Shown here piece by piece: positions 47,756-58,345 of a stretch of 64,000 bases of DNA (positions within the stretch are counted from its first letter, which is position 1; the number at the start of each line of letters is the position of its first letter). The translations under genes and the position numbers were made by a program. Under the pieces are notes generated by a model. The model searched no databases, had not been told where the DNA came from, and saw only the letters and a program-made list of their open reading frames with translations. Source of the DNA: Lamellibrachia columna (taxonomy: Eukaryota; Annelida; Polychaeta; Sabellida; Siboglinidae); NCBI GenBank assembly GCA_963662155.1, contig OY759261.1:66121071-66185070 (forward strand). Direction: 5' to 3'.

Positions 47756-50700
47756 TATACACACACCTAGTATATGAATTTGTTGTGTCAGTGTTTTTGT
47801 AAGGTTCATATAATACTCGCAGTACAGAATACATTATGACCAACTACTTAGTCTTTGTAAATATTACACATAAATATTATGTGGGCAGAGCACAATTTCA
47901 TATGGATGATTATGTCCATATCATACTTAAAACGAAGTTGTGCTATATTAATTAGTCCTCACTTCCATCTGTCGATGAATGTAGAGGCAGCTGTGTCATA
48001 TTTTGGAGAGTTGAGTGAGTTTAGGACACACACTTGTCGACTCTGAGTGTTGGCAACAACTAGCATCCAGTGCTCCCTGCATCTACTTGCAGTGGATTTG
48101 TGGAAGCGTAGCAGCACACAGGCACTATCACATACTTGAAACTGGACAGGTGCACCTGAAAAGCATGATTACTTTATAGTAACTGTTGTATATTGAACTA
48201 AAGCTAATTTACAAAGGAATATATTGTTTAATATACCACAACAGTTACTATAGTAGTGGTTATCGCAGCAGCAGCAGCAGCAGCGGGAGAGCAATATTAG
48301 CAGAAGCTTTATTTCACCATTGTTACCACTTTGATTTTCAATGAGCCATTATTGTCACACGCTCCAACATTCACAATTATAATTATACATCTTTACATAA
48401 AATACACAATTCACAACAATAATAAATATTATATATTATACAAATAAAAATAAATACATAAAATGTTGCTACAATTTTAAAAACAATAATCAATTTACCA
48501 ATTATATAAAGAAATAATAAAAAATAAATACAAATTAATTTAAATAAATTTACTAGTAAACAGTGTCATTGGTGCAATCTTAGTCACTATTGTCATTAAT
48601 TATTGTCAAACACTTGCACAACTAAACAAACAGAAAGACAGTAATGTTATAATGACCTCCATAGGCAGACGTGGATGTCGGTTGAACATGAGAAAGAACG
48701 GGGTGAACTTTGTAGATCCTTGTCTCTGTGTGCGGAGACTGAAGGCCACCTCCTCAAGATATTCATCCCAGTCAGTCTGGTGCTCAGCTGCTAGCTTACT
48801 GAGTCTCGTCTTAAGCATCTGGTTGGTTCTGCAACATGTTTCATTTACTATGTGGTAGAAAGTATTCCAAGTACATAATTTTAATAGCTTGTTGTCTGCT
48901 TTTGGCAGTAAAAGTGCATGTGCCAATTTAACATTTGCACACAATTTATTTTTCTTGATATGTACAACGTTGCACATGCCATTTCTGTAATTTAATCAAA
49001 AATAGTTTTATATGGACCAGATAGCAATTATGAATCATCATACACATGTCAACATGTATGTCACGAATTATTTTCTATGAGTTTTCTTTAAAAAAAAAAA
49101 AATTATGAATAGGAAATGTTTTCACATTTTGGGCAGTAAAATTGTGATTACTAATTTCAATGGGCAACTTACAGTCTGTGACCAATTATTGTAGTGCTTG
49201 AACAAATTATTTTCACATTACATTACATCTGCTATACTGGTAATACCTTTCATCCAAACCATTAGTCTGTGGATGATACGCAGCTGTAATCATACGCTTA
49301 ATGTCAAACCTCTTCGCCAAATCAGTGTTCAACTGATTTACGAATTCTCGACCCTGGTCTGAGAGCAGTTTCCTGGGGGCACCATACCTGTAAAACAACT
49401 TAACTGTATAAGAAGTTTTGGCATAGAGAAACTATGATTTTTACTTAATGTAAATAAAAGAGAAAAACATATATGATGTAATTAATTTTAGCCAACCATT
49501 GGTTTAGTGGAAGTATATTACTGGCCAAAGTGTGCCCTTTCTTTAATATGGATAAATAACATTGATAAGAGTTGACAATGAATTGTTTCGCACATGCCAT
49601 TTTTATAATCTAATTTTTACTTGTTTTAACTTATCTGCTTAACTTATTTTATGTTTATCTAATGTATCAACTCAATGTAGTCGTTTATTTAAGTTATTTA
49701 TTTAACCTAGATTTATTTTAAACATAATTGTTGTTTCCATACAAGTTAGATTTGTTTGGGAAGAAATTCGATTTTGCTGAAATATAAAAAGTGAACATAA
49801 TAATTTACATGCCTGTAGATGTAGCTTTTGAGCCCACGTGCTACACACAGCCCCGACTTCTGCCTTAATGGAAACAGCACCACATACTTTGTGAAGTAGT
49901 CCTTCAGAGTCAGAACATACTTCAATCCAGTCTGAGTCTCTGGTAAAGGCCCTACAAACAAAAGAACCAAGTTATGTAAAAACAAATTGTGTACCTACTT
50001 TTTAAATAGTCACTACATTCTTCTTATCAAATGGGTAACAACTAATAATTATAGTTCCAAAAGAATAGGTTAAATCCTGATATTAATTTTTCGCAGATTA
50101 ATTTGACTAAAAGCATGGAGATAGTCATGCCATTCACTTGTGCTGTTAGAAATATAGTAATAATGACAGCAATTCAATTATTAATTATATACTACTTTAC
50201 ACCCACCAATGGAAAGTCGTTAAGCAATGTACAGTTTCCATATTTCTCTGATAAGTGGAAAAACAAATACATAACTTTGTAATTAAATAACTAAAAATAA
50301 CTACCTTTGTATGCCAATTGGTAGATCAGAGGCCATTTGTCCAAGGAAGCAAATGAACATAGAAATGGGAGACTGGACCTTGGTGCCTGGGGGGAGATAC
50401 ACATACAATGTCCCAAAATTAGCATACTGATATACACATCTATATTTTTAAACATACAAAATTAAAGCCACCAGTTTGCTTCATACCTGGAATATAGTTG
50501 TTAAACAGTACTGTTAATGTGAACGTCACATACGTATACCTTGACGTCTTCCTTCAACCCCTTCCAGTAGAATCGCTGGGTGATCTTATCTACTGTAGCA
50601 TTGATGCCGCTGTGGCCAGTATGTGGAGCCGAGTGCATGTGCCACAGGATTCTATGCTTCTCATCAACATCAGTGATGATGCGCTGGAATATGTCTGTGT

Positions 50701-53700
50701 GTGGTGGATGGTAAACCAATGCTCAGGTATCTAGAAATATTTATAAAGTCATCTAGGCATTATTTATAAAGTAATGTCAGTCAAACAATATTTACTCAAT
50801 GTCGGTACTTATAGCAAGTCTATTATTCTGTAGTTGTATCGTTATTTCAGAAGGTAAATTAACTAGGCCATAGTTTACCTCCCCTTAGAAGCATCATCCA
50901 ATGCAGTGCTCAAAATAGTAGTTTCTAACAATTTAACTACATGATTTTGAAACATACACTAAGTTACTTAAATTCCAGAATAGTTCTGGGTATATACATG
51001 TTAAATGTAAGTATATAATGTAAAATTCTATATTGTAAATTAACACCTGTAGATATTTTTTTTCTTCTATAAGTTTTGGTGAATGGAAGATCATTTTTAT
51101 AATTTAAGCCAATGTATATCTATAATTTCCAGAGTACTAGAAATAAGCTAGTCCTTTAATTAAATGTTGAAAATAATAAATATATTTGGTGAGCATTTTC
51201 AGTTCAATATCAATATAATTATAAGAGGAGATGCAATGTTTCGGTCAATATGCCCATGCCAGGGGTATTTTTGCACAAAGTGCTATACCAGTTGGAATCG
51301 AACCAACTACGAAAACCGAGACATTAACGTCTACTCTTAACTGCAAAAAGTTAAACTGATTACTCTAAATGGCAAGTTTAGACTTTAGGGTGATGAATGT
51401 GTCAACTTCTCTCATGACCCTGACATTGTCCAGGGTTATCAAAACTGCATTAGTGAGATGGCAGAAATAATGCGAAACATCAAAGTTAGTCAAATCAAAG
51501 CATTCTCAAAATAGTACTTCCTTTATTAATAAAGCATCAGTACACTTATTGTTCACAATTTAAAAACACAATTATCAAATGTCCTTTTATTTTTTCGCAG
51601 ATGCAGAATATGTCCAGAAAGAGACGATCAATCCATGCATCTTTCCATAGTCTGTTCTTTGTAGAATTAATATGTTGCTGCTTAATGTCAAGAAGTAGGT
51701 TGTTTTTCTTTTCTAGACGTCAATAAGGCAGCATTTCAACTTCATGTGCGTACTGTCAACTTTGGAGGAGTAGGTTGTTTTTCTTTTCCAGACATCAATA
51801 AGGCAGCATTTCAACTTCATGTGCGTACCGTCAACTTTGGAGAAGTAGGTTGTTTTTCTTTTCCAGACATCAATAAGGCAGCATTTCAACTTCATGTGCG
51901 TACCGTCAACTTTGGAGAAGTAGGTTGTTTTTCTTTTCCAGACATCAATAAGGCAGCATTTCAACTTCATGTGCGTACCGTCAACTTTGGAGGAGTAGGT
52001 TGTTTTTCTTTTCCAGACATCAATAAGGCAGCATTTCAACTTCATGTGCGTACCGTCAACTTTGGAGAAGTAGGTTGTTTTTCTTTTCCAGACATCAATA
52101 AGGCAGCATTTCAACTTCATGTGCGTACCGTCAACTTTGGAGGAGTAGGTTGTTTTTCTTTTCCAGACATCAATAAGGCAGCATTTCAACTTCATGTGCG
52201 TACCGTCAACTTTGGAGGAGTAGGTTGTTTTTCTTTTCCAGGCGTCAATAAGGCAGCATTTCAACTTCATGTGCGTACCGTCAACTTTGGAGGAGTAGGT
52301 TGTTTTTCTTTTCCAGGCATCAATAAGGCAGCATTTCAACTTCATGTGCGTACCGTCAACTTTGGAGGAGTAGGTTGTTTTTCTTTTCCAGACATCAATA
52401 AGGCAGCATTTCAACTTGATGTGCATACTGTCAACTTTGGAGGAGTAGGTTGTTTTTCTTTTCTAGACATCATAAGGCAGTGTTTCAACTTGATGTGCGT
52501 ACTGTCAACTTTGGAGGAGCAGGTTGACACCATAAAGCAGTGTTTCAACTTGATGTACCGGTCATCCTCTATAACATAGAGCTCACAAAAATAAACATAG
52601 AAACAAACAGTACGTAAAATAATACATTCTGTAGTATTTGGCACCTTTATCATCTCTCCAGACACCACACAATCCTTCAAGAAGGGTAAGAAGAGCCAGT
52701 ATACTGGTGATTAATAATTTTACCAGAAATCGATACTGTTGGAAGAGTCATTTTATGCAATTCTACTACTAAACTGATTGCGACAACTGACATTATTTAA
52801 TTACAGAATGGGTAAACCATCTACAATTAATGACCATAACACGTTTAACTACATCACATAATCAACAAATCTAATAATATCTAAATGATTCGGGACACAT
52901 TTTGCAAGTGTATGACGTCCTGACAGGGTTTATGACGTGTTGGGCATTTTCCTCTCCAAAACACAACCCTAAAAAAGATAGAAAAAACATTTAATTTGAA
53001 ACATTAGATCATTGAGTAAATTATTTGAAGCTAAACTGCATCATATATCATTGTTATAGAAACAAACAGTTGTTGCACGGCAATGAAAATAGCTTACCTT
53101 TTTCATGAAATATTATTGTTTCAAAGTGTTTGCAGCAAAGATGGCTTGAGATTCTGACACGGAGTCAATGTTTCTTCGACTTCTTATAGCTCAGGGGATA
53201 AAACAAATCAACTAATTTAATAATAGTGTCTGATCTTGTATACTGACCACATGACAAGGAATGACTTACACATTGGAGATTGGATTCACAGTTTGGACAG
53301 TAGGCATCTTTTGCGAGATTTAGAATTTGTCGGTCTATTTGCATAAGGACTTCACTCAAAACAACCTTCACAGAATAGTTGTTAGAGATTTAGCACATAG
53401 ATATCTTGTGAAAAAACTTTTCTGTTTTTTTTTTAAATGGTAAAACATAATAGATAGCACGAATTTGGGTTTACTCCCACCGCACCAGTATATACGCCGA
53501 GCAGCTGTGTGAATAGCCTCGTCCTTTTGTAGTTTTGGGAAACTACTTCACGTTGTATTTAATGAGAAAAAACTAAGTTTATTTGCACTCCATTAATTGA
53601 TGGTAACCCAACTGATTAATAATTACGGCTATGGATCGCTAACATCTTACCCACCGTCTACTTCGTATTTGTCGTTCCTGATGGCCTTCTGTACAGCATT

Positions 53701-53814
53701 CTTCAAGCGCTTATCGATACCTGCGCGATGTGTGTAATTGACAAGATAGTGTTTAATGCAACCCTTATATTCCTTATATTTCTTGTCTCTTTCCTCAATT
53801 CCTATCATCGTCAT
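46559..53814 (-). CDS. Ginger-type transposase gene: integrase, C48 (Ulp1-like) protease, PHD finger
   Basis: Minus-strand gene with at least seven well supported exons, two weaker ones and at least one not found (all listed separately). Order: basic N-terminal region; H2C2 zinc-binding domain ([12 protein letters not shown]); integrase core with SDQGREF (second catalytic Asp) and TNGLDER (Glu); Ulp1/C48-like domain with HW, Asn, Gln and Cys at the family spacing; C-terminal PHD finger and TAG stop. Every joined exon pair keeps phase and restores family motifs across the junction (for example [15 protein letters not shown]). No stop codon or frameshift was found in the supported exons, so the gene may still be expressible. 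It would act in the nucleus as a DNA transposase, or be a domesticated derivative. Confidence 0.82.
47216..47333 (-). CDS. Ginger-like gene exon: Ulp1-like protease, Gln/Cys part
   Basis: Acceptor CATTGAAG (weak pyrimidine tract), donor GTAAAC; phase 2 in, phase 0 out. Encodes [20 protein letters not shown], then [19 protein letters not shown]. Gln and Cys are six residues apart as in Ulp1 (family QxxxxxCG); the Gly after Cys is Glu here. Confidence 0.82.
47577..47770. repeat. (TA)n cluster with CACCTAGTATA borders
   Basis: Three TA tracts separated by copies of CACCTAGTATATA, in an intron of the Ginger-like gene. Confidence 0.88.
47963..48155 (-). CDS. Ginger-like gene exon: Ulp1-like protease, His part
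   Basis: Acceptor GCTTTTCAG, donor GTGAGG; 193 nt, last two bases of a codon at its 5' end and first two at its 3' end. Encodes [20 protein letters not shown], then [20 protein letters not shown] and [17 protein letters not shown] matches the Ulp1/SENP catalytic His. Seventeen residues later, where the family has Asp, this has Asn. The phase with the previous exon (0 against 1) leaves one short exon unaccounted for between 48657 and 48155. Confidence 0.8.
48160..48650. other. Intron sequence, AT-rich, with a short CAG run
   Basis: A (CAG)6 tract at about 48267-48285. A small exon may be hidden here because the flanking exons do not join in phase, but I could not choose one. Confidence 0.4.
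48657..48828 (-). CDS. Ginger-like gene exon: integrase C-terminal part
   Basis: Acceptor CATGTTGCAG, donor GTCATT; phase 2 in, phase 0 out. Completes Arg and encodes [40 protein letters not shown] and [17 protein letters not shown], the classic NxxLKxxL...WDxxLxxVxxAxRxxxxxSTxxSPFxLxxGRxPRLP pattern. Confidence 0.92.
49247..49387 (-). CDS. Ginger-like gene exon: integrase core, SDQG and E motifs
   Basis: Acceptor GTTTTACAG, donor GTATTA; phase 2 in, phase 2 out. Encodes [20 protein letters not shown], then [10 protein letters not shown] and the first two bases of Arg. The catalytic Asp (SDQG) and Glu (NGLDE) are intact. Confidence 0.92.
49813..49951 (-). CDS. Ginger-like gene exon: integrase core, first part
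   Basis: Acceptor GTTTGTAG; phase 1 in, phase 2 out. Encodes [33 protein letters not shown] and ARGLKSYIY, the GPLPET...D.FTK strand of gypsy-type integrases. The only donor that joins in frame to YGAPRK is GC (CTACAG|GCATGT). Confidence 0.88.
50305..50386 (-). CDS. Ginger-like gene exon: linker to the integrase core (tentative)
   Basis: Acceptor CCCCCCAG, donor GTAGTT; phase 0 in, phase 1 out, matching both neighbours. Encodes [20 protein letters not shown] then IYQLAYKG. The Trp is at about the right distance from GPLPE, but the first catalytic Asp expected between Trp and GPLPE is absent in this reading. Confidence 0.5.
50534..50694 (-). CDS. Ginger-like gene exon: integrase H2C2 zinc domain
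   Basis: Acceptor CACACACAG, donor GTATGT; phase 1 in, phase 0 out. Encodes [40 protein letters not shown] and [13 protein letters not shown], i.e. the two His and the FYWKGL segment of the integrase N-terminal domain. The Cys pair expected next is not clear (CDVH read-through if unspliced). At least one exon between this and exon 2 remains unidentified. Confidence 0.85.
51697..52540. repeat. 75-bp minisatellite, about 11 copies
   Basis: Unit GTAGGTTGTTTTTCTTTTCC, AGACATCAATAAGGCAGCAT, TTCAACTTCATGTGCGTACC, GTCAACTTTGGAGGA. Central units are almost identical and outer ones diverge and shorten. As 75 is divisible by three, both strands keep long open frames that are not genes. It lies in an intron of the Ginger-like gene. 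Confidence 0.95.
52560..53265. other. Intron region of the Ginger-like gene; missing exon may lie here
   Basis: Several possible short exons (for example near 52910-52965 with Cys-containing readings) but none has both convincing splice sites and a recognisable domain. Confidence 0.35.
53270..53354 (-). CDS. Ginger-like gene exon 2 (tentative)
   Basis: Phase-compatible with exon 1 and followed by a strong GTAAGT donor; encodes [20 protein letters not shown], then NCESNLQC. The CPNC pair suggests metal binding but is not the H2C2 motif. The acceptor (TTTTGAG) is weak. Confidence 0.45.
53651..53814 (-). CDS. Ginger-like gene exon 1 (N-terminal)
   Basis: ATG at 53814 with an in-frame stop upstream; 54 codons plus 2 nt before GTAAGA. 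Encodes [20 protein letters not shown], then [20 protein letters not shown], a Lys-rich segment like that preceding the integrase zinc domain in related proteins (KAxxFxVxDGxL). It starts about 195 bp inside the right TIR. Confidence 0.65.
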
Positions 53815-53969
53815 TTCAATCAAACTCAAAGGAGGCCTTCTTCAACTTATATAACTAAAAAACCCACGTGAACTAAAAACGCGGCTACTCCTGGCACGGC
53901 TATAAAAAGTGTGACGTCACAGGAGATCAAATTGTCTACTGCGCCTGCGCGCGCTTGCGCAGTATGCGT

Positions 53970-54009
53970 TTTGCGGAATCTGGGCACGCGGATACTCTGG
54001 CCCGTCACA
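53970..54009 (-). repeat. Right terminal inverted repeat of the Ginger-like element
   Basis: The reverse complement starts TGTGACGGGCCAGAGTATCC and continues GCGTGCCCAGATTCCGC, directly followed outside by CCGG. Confidence 0.8.
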
Positions 54010-54013
54010 CCGG

Positions 54014-55535
54014 TATAGTACTAGGCAAAGTCAATCGCCCTACAATGTTTTTCTATCTGGCTGTTGCTACTAGTACGGCGAAGATCTCGCTCGGCCGAAA
54101 CGTAAGTATTTTCATGAAATGTGAAACCTTACAAAACGCCATAAACAGAGCAATAAACACGTCTTTCATGTCATATATGTATATCACTAAAGTTACCTGA
54201 CAATAACCATGTAAAAGTGTGAAATTATTACCTTTTTGTCAGAACGCATGTGCTTGTCAAGGTTTGTATATAACCGGATGTTGTTGTGAGCGAGAATAGC
54301 ACGCGGGATTTCCATAGATCTATATAAGGTCACGCTAAGAATTGCCGTCTGCTGGCCATAGAGTTACATCATTAATAATGCCCCTATAAACTACTAACTT
54401 ACTAACGGGTGTTTTATTTATGTCTGTGCTGCTGGCCCATTCTACACGAAATCGCGTTTGATCATGTGACCCAAAGGCAACATCACGTGCACAGTATGGC
54501 GGCTAATTGTGAAATGTTTTCTATGTCACCGATAAAAGTACTCATAAGTAATTATTTGGAGCACATTTCTTCAGTTTCTTGACGCCCAATTGTCGGTTGT
54601 ATGTCACAGAATACACATGTGAAACGGTTAGTGCGTATCGGTTTTAAAACTTAAGTTATTAGTTCCGTAGCCAAATGGCTACGGAACTGCCAAAATGGCG
54701 CTTTAGCAAATGCACGTCAGGCCTTTCGCCCCAGAGACGAAGCGAAAATTTTTGCCTAGTATAGTACCTGACGGATGCCCAACTTAGCGAACCCTCCTAC
54801 TAGTCCTAGATTAATGGAATCACGGGCAACGTGTAAAATGTCTCTTGCCAGCTGGGTTGGTACGCATGTGGCGCTGTTAAAAGTCACTGCCCCCAATTTG
54901 AAAAAAAACAGACAATGTACCGATCGTGATAAATTAATGTCTCGAATGGCCGCTTGCGCGAAAAGCAATCAGGCCCCATATTGTCCCTGCACATCCAAAA
55001 GACACAAACAGTCGATCCAGTCGAGCATTCCTAATGCTGTGTGTACGACCGTGCTGATGGAATCTGCGACCGGACTATGTCTCAGGAACAAGACCCGCTT
55101 GGCCTTGGGGCGAAGTAAACACTGTGCGGCCATTCGCTGACAGTTGGACTGGCGTGTTGACATTTTAGATATAATGTATCTAGGTCAATCCCTTCGGCTT
55201 CGAAGGCTGTCAACAAACTGATTGACACAGAACCCACAAGTTTACCCACCGTCGAAGCAGATACTGTGCAGCGTTTGTCACGGCAATGGTATACACAATA
55301 TTGTGGCACAACGTACGTATGAAAATGAATAATATAATAGTAGTAATACAATAAAAACGTCTCTAAAAATTGCCACAGCTGCTTCCACCAACAATGGCGA
55401 CACAACTATCTTGTCACGTGATCGTGTTGTGTCTGACCGTTAAGGGGTTGTCTCATATTTTGATAGCAAGCTGTGCATGGAGTAATGTAATAAATCCCAT
55501 AGACATAAAGGCACTTCTGTCTGTTTACAGAAGTT
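54014..55535. other. No gene recognised
   Basis: A piece of dispersed repeat E at 54364-54390. An open frame of about 120 codons at 54775-55140 (+) overlaps equally open minus frames and shows no domain. Confidence 0.45.
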
Positions 55536-55539
55536 TGTA

Positions 55540-55925
55540 TATGTGTTAAAGTCAGTGGATTCAGTACCTACAGTCGTGACGGAGGGGGTCGTGACTGTGT
55601 ACAAGATGTTGTGTTTTGAAATACCCTGTAAGTGGGTCATTGGGAGGTTTGCGTATTGAAGGGTTGCTCTCGTTTTAACGGTTAGTGTCATTTAACTATA
55701 TGTATCTTTCGTCAGAGTTTCGTTGCGTCTGACTGCCGTGTCGTGCGTGATGCAATAATGCACGGGTAAACCCGGCCAGGACCCGCTTAACTTTGATTCA
55801 ACCACACCTCAGTGACACTGTTTTTGAAATAACGCAAATAATGTGACAGTCACGCGTCAAGTACTGAGCACGTCTTCTACGCTGACGACACCGTGGGGGT
55901 TTTTAACTTTGCGGGTATTCCACAG
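55540..55925. repeat. Dispersed repeat A, copy 3
   Basis: Aligns with 41180-41545 throughout (GTGACGGAGGGGGTCGTGAC, TGCAATAATGCACGGGTAAA, CGCGTCAAGTACTGAGCACG). Confidence 0.8.
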
Positions 55926-56349
55926 TGGCAGCCTGGGGTACCAGAAGGGAGACAGGGCCAGTGTCATACACGTGATATTGGTTTCTGAGACTGGGGCCCA
56001 TAACAATGCTACGACCTCCGCCTCCATCGACCCTCGCGGCACCAGTCGTGGGACAACCAACAGTCGAGAGACAGTCTGCCACAGGCGAGTTGCGCCGAAA
56101 CTTTGAAACTCGTCTAGTGCGTATCAGGAAGCTGTCGGTTAGACTGACATGTCCGAAATGAACTGTGCCAGATTTCATCTAGGCGAACAGTTATTAGTTC
56201 TATTTATTGATGTTCATTTGTTTGATAGCTATTGTACCGTTTACTTGCATTTAACTTCAATTTCTCTAGCGATATATATAGCTATGCAGTTGCCTACCTG
56301 CATACTTTGATTTAGTTTCTGTGCGATTATGCATTGACCATTGTAACAT

Positions 56350-56592
56350 GCTAGTATGATTGTTTTACTCTAATGCCTAATATTGAGATGAAATCTTAAT
56401 GGTGGAGGGATGACATGATTGTTTTACTCTAATACCTAATGTGAATGTAAAATCCTAAAGCTGGAGGGATGACATGATTGTTTTACGATAATTCCTAATA
56501 TGGAGGTAAAATATTAACGGTGGAGGGATGACATGATTGTTTTACTCTAATGCCTAATAAGGAGGTACGATCTTAAAGTAAGAGGGTGATAT
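56350..56592. repeat. 59-bp minisatellite, 4 copies
   Basis: Unit starts TGATTGTTTTACTCTAATGC and ends GGTGGAGGGATGACA; starts at 56357, 56416, 56475 and 56534. Confidence 0.9.
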
Positions 56593-56639
56593 ATATTCAA
56601 CAGCTTATGAACTTTCTCTAATTAATGTATATCCTTTTG

Positions 56640-57110
56640 ATAATAAATTTAAGGGTTCAAAGCCGGCGATGCATGGTCTAGCACTGATCGAATCATGGAT
56701 TCATACAGGGTCTTTATTATATTTTCCGATGTACTTTCAAAACATCGTTTGATTAGACCTATGAGTTTATTTGGTGTTAAAATATTTAAATCGTTTTGTT
56801 CTTTTACAACTTCTAATATGTATCCATTTAATGCGTATGTATAGAATATTTGTCTTATTTTAAGTACAACACATTTAGTGGCATTAATGTTTAATAGCCA
56901 AGTGTTTAACCAAACTGCACATTTCTTTAGATCGTCTCGATGAGCTTCACAGTCTGTTAATGTAGAACTCGTTGAGAAAAGTGTTGTATCATCAGCAAAC
57001 ACTTCGGCTGTTGCCTGAATCAGTTAGATCGTTTATATATACACAAAATAGCAATACTCTTAGAATTGAACCTTGTGCTACGCCACTTCCTACATTTGCC
57101 CATGATGAAT
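56640..57110 (-). mobile_element. LINE RT fragment
   Basis: The minus strand reads SGVAQGSILRVLLFCVYIND, a frame change, MFADDTTLFSTSSTLTDCEA, WLLNINATKCVVLKIRQ and IKTLYESMIRSVLDHASPAL: RT palm (FADD) and thumb of a non-LTR element. Frameshifted and truncated. Confidence 0.88.
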
Positions 57111-57114
57111 GGCA

Positions 57115-58190
57115 TTAGTTAGAGCTGTTGTCTGCTGAAAGAGCAGCACTTTGTCGCTTGTGCCATGGGAAGAATTACGGGTATATTATATAATGCAAAA
57201 TCGTTACACAAGAACACAGGGTCAGGGTTGCCTTAAGGTATTGAGATATGGGCAGCTGTTTCTCTATTCACATAGTTCGCACTGCCTACTACACAGTAGA
57301 TACCAATACACGACTGATTTGATATCGCTACGGTTGAATGCGTCGTGTCGAATACATAACATGCACATACCTACTATTTCGTCAATACAAAATTCGGCAA
57401 TACACACGCCTGCCTGCCTGCATATATTAGTAGAGGTCAAAGGCCAATGCGCAAGGGTGACACGCTGTTTGTAGATGTATTTCTGCAATACGAACTTGTG
57501 CGCAAGCGTGACCTACTTCGATTGTCACCAAACTTCGTAACCCCAAATTGACTGTGAAGGGTTCGTTTATGCTAATCACCTCGATGACGTCCACGAATTA
57601 GTGAGGCGTTACTGATACATTCAATGCAGTTATTGATATGATCGCACTGAAGCCCATGAGTCAAGTGCCTGTGCGTACACTGACATGTCATTCTCCGAGG
57701 CATCGGGAGAATTCAGAAGCATTTTAATACAGCTAGAAGACTGCAGATTTGAAGTATTATGAAGTGAGTACCATGATATTGTTTGTCAGCAAACCAGTTT
57801 GTTTCTAGTTCCTCTGTGCCTAGGAAGAAAGATAAACCGTATGTGTCTGCAATATACGTGTAGCACAACAATGTATTTGAAAGGTGTTCTACAACGTAAC
57901 CGATACACAACTTGCGATATACAAACTGAACTAATGACACGTACTTTACACGTGTATCAAATTCATTGTACAGCTTACATGTAGAACGTAAAACATGTAA
58001 TTGATTTCCGGAACTTTACTGTTATGGTTATTTAGAAAACTTGTGTAGAAAGTTTATTGTTCAACTGTTTGTACTTTTAAACATAACTAGACCCACCCTC
58101 TCTCTCTCTCTCTCTCCTTCCCTCCCTCCCCACTCCCCCATCCCTCTCTCTCTCTGTTATATGTTCGTTACCCATTTTGTCAAATTCTGC
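57115..58190. repeat. Mostly unique sequence with dispersed repeat B copy (57550-57800) and a CT tract
   Basis: 57550-57800 resembles 40445-41060 in parts. A (CT)n/(CCCT)n tract lies at 58095-58155. No gene recognised. Confidence 0.6.
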
Positions 58191-58194
58191 GGAT

Positions 58195-58345
58195 ATTCGT
58201 AGCTATGTGCGTGGTTATGTTAGCGTGGCACGTCCTTGACCTGGTGCACCTGCGCTGATTGTGTTTATGTGTGTCACGCAGTCAGTGTGTACGACCTTGG
58301 CACGGAGGGGATCGTGACCGTGTAAAAACCTGTATGCTATTTATA
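58195..58345. repeat. Dispersed repeat A, copy 4 (short)
   Basis: GTGGTTATGTTAGCGTGGCA, TGTCACGCAGTCAGTG and GGGGATCGTGACCGTGTA match the first part of copy 1 at 39320-39460. Confidence 0.72.

Larger units (their letters stand above)
44713..54013 (-). mobile_element. Ginger-like DNA transposon, 9.3 kb, with TIRs and CCGG duplication
   Basis: Element 44717-54009. The left end reads TGTCGCGGGCCCAGAGTATC and the right end, read inward on the minus strand, TGTGACGGGCCAGAGTATCC. Both continue with similar GCC-AGATTC-CGC sequence, about 40 bp of inverted similarity with small gaps. CCGG sits directly outside each end (44713-44716 and 54010-54013). Inside is a multi-exon minus-strand gene with integrase, Ulp1-like protease and PHD finger. 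From family knowledge, Ginger transposons use a gypsy-type integrase as transposase, start with TGT, and some carry protease and PHD domains. Two LINE fragments are nested in the left part. TIR divergence shows it is not a very recent insertion. Confidence 0.82.

Noticed and set aside
51713..52579. Open frames of 237 and 277 codons over the 75-bp repeats
   Set aside because: Same cause (75 is divisible by three). Both strands open; repeat-driven.
53880..53990. TATA box (TATAAAAAG at 53902) as promoter of the Ginger-like gene
   Set aside because: It points to the plus strand, away from the minus-strand gene. No reason to assign it.
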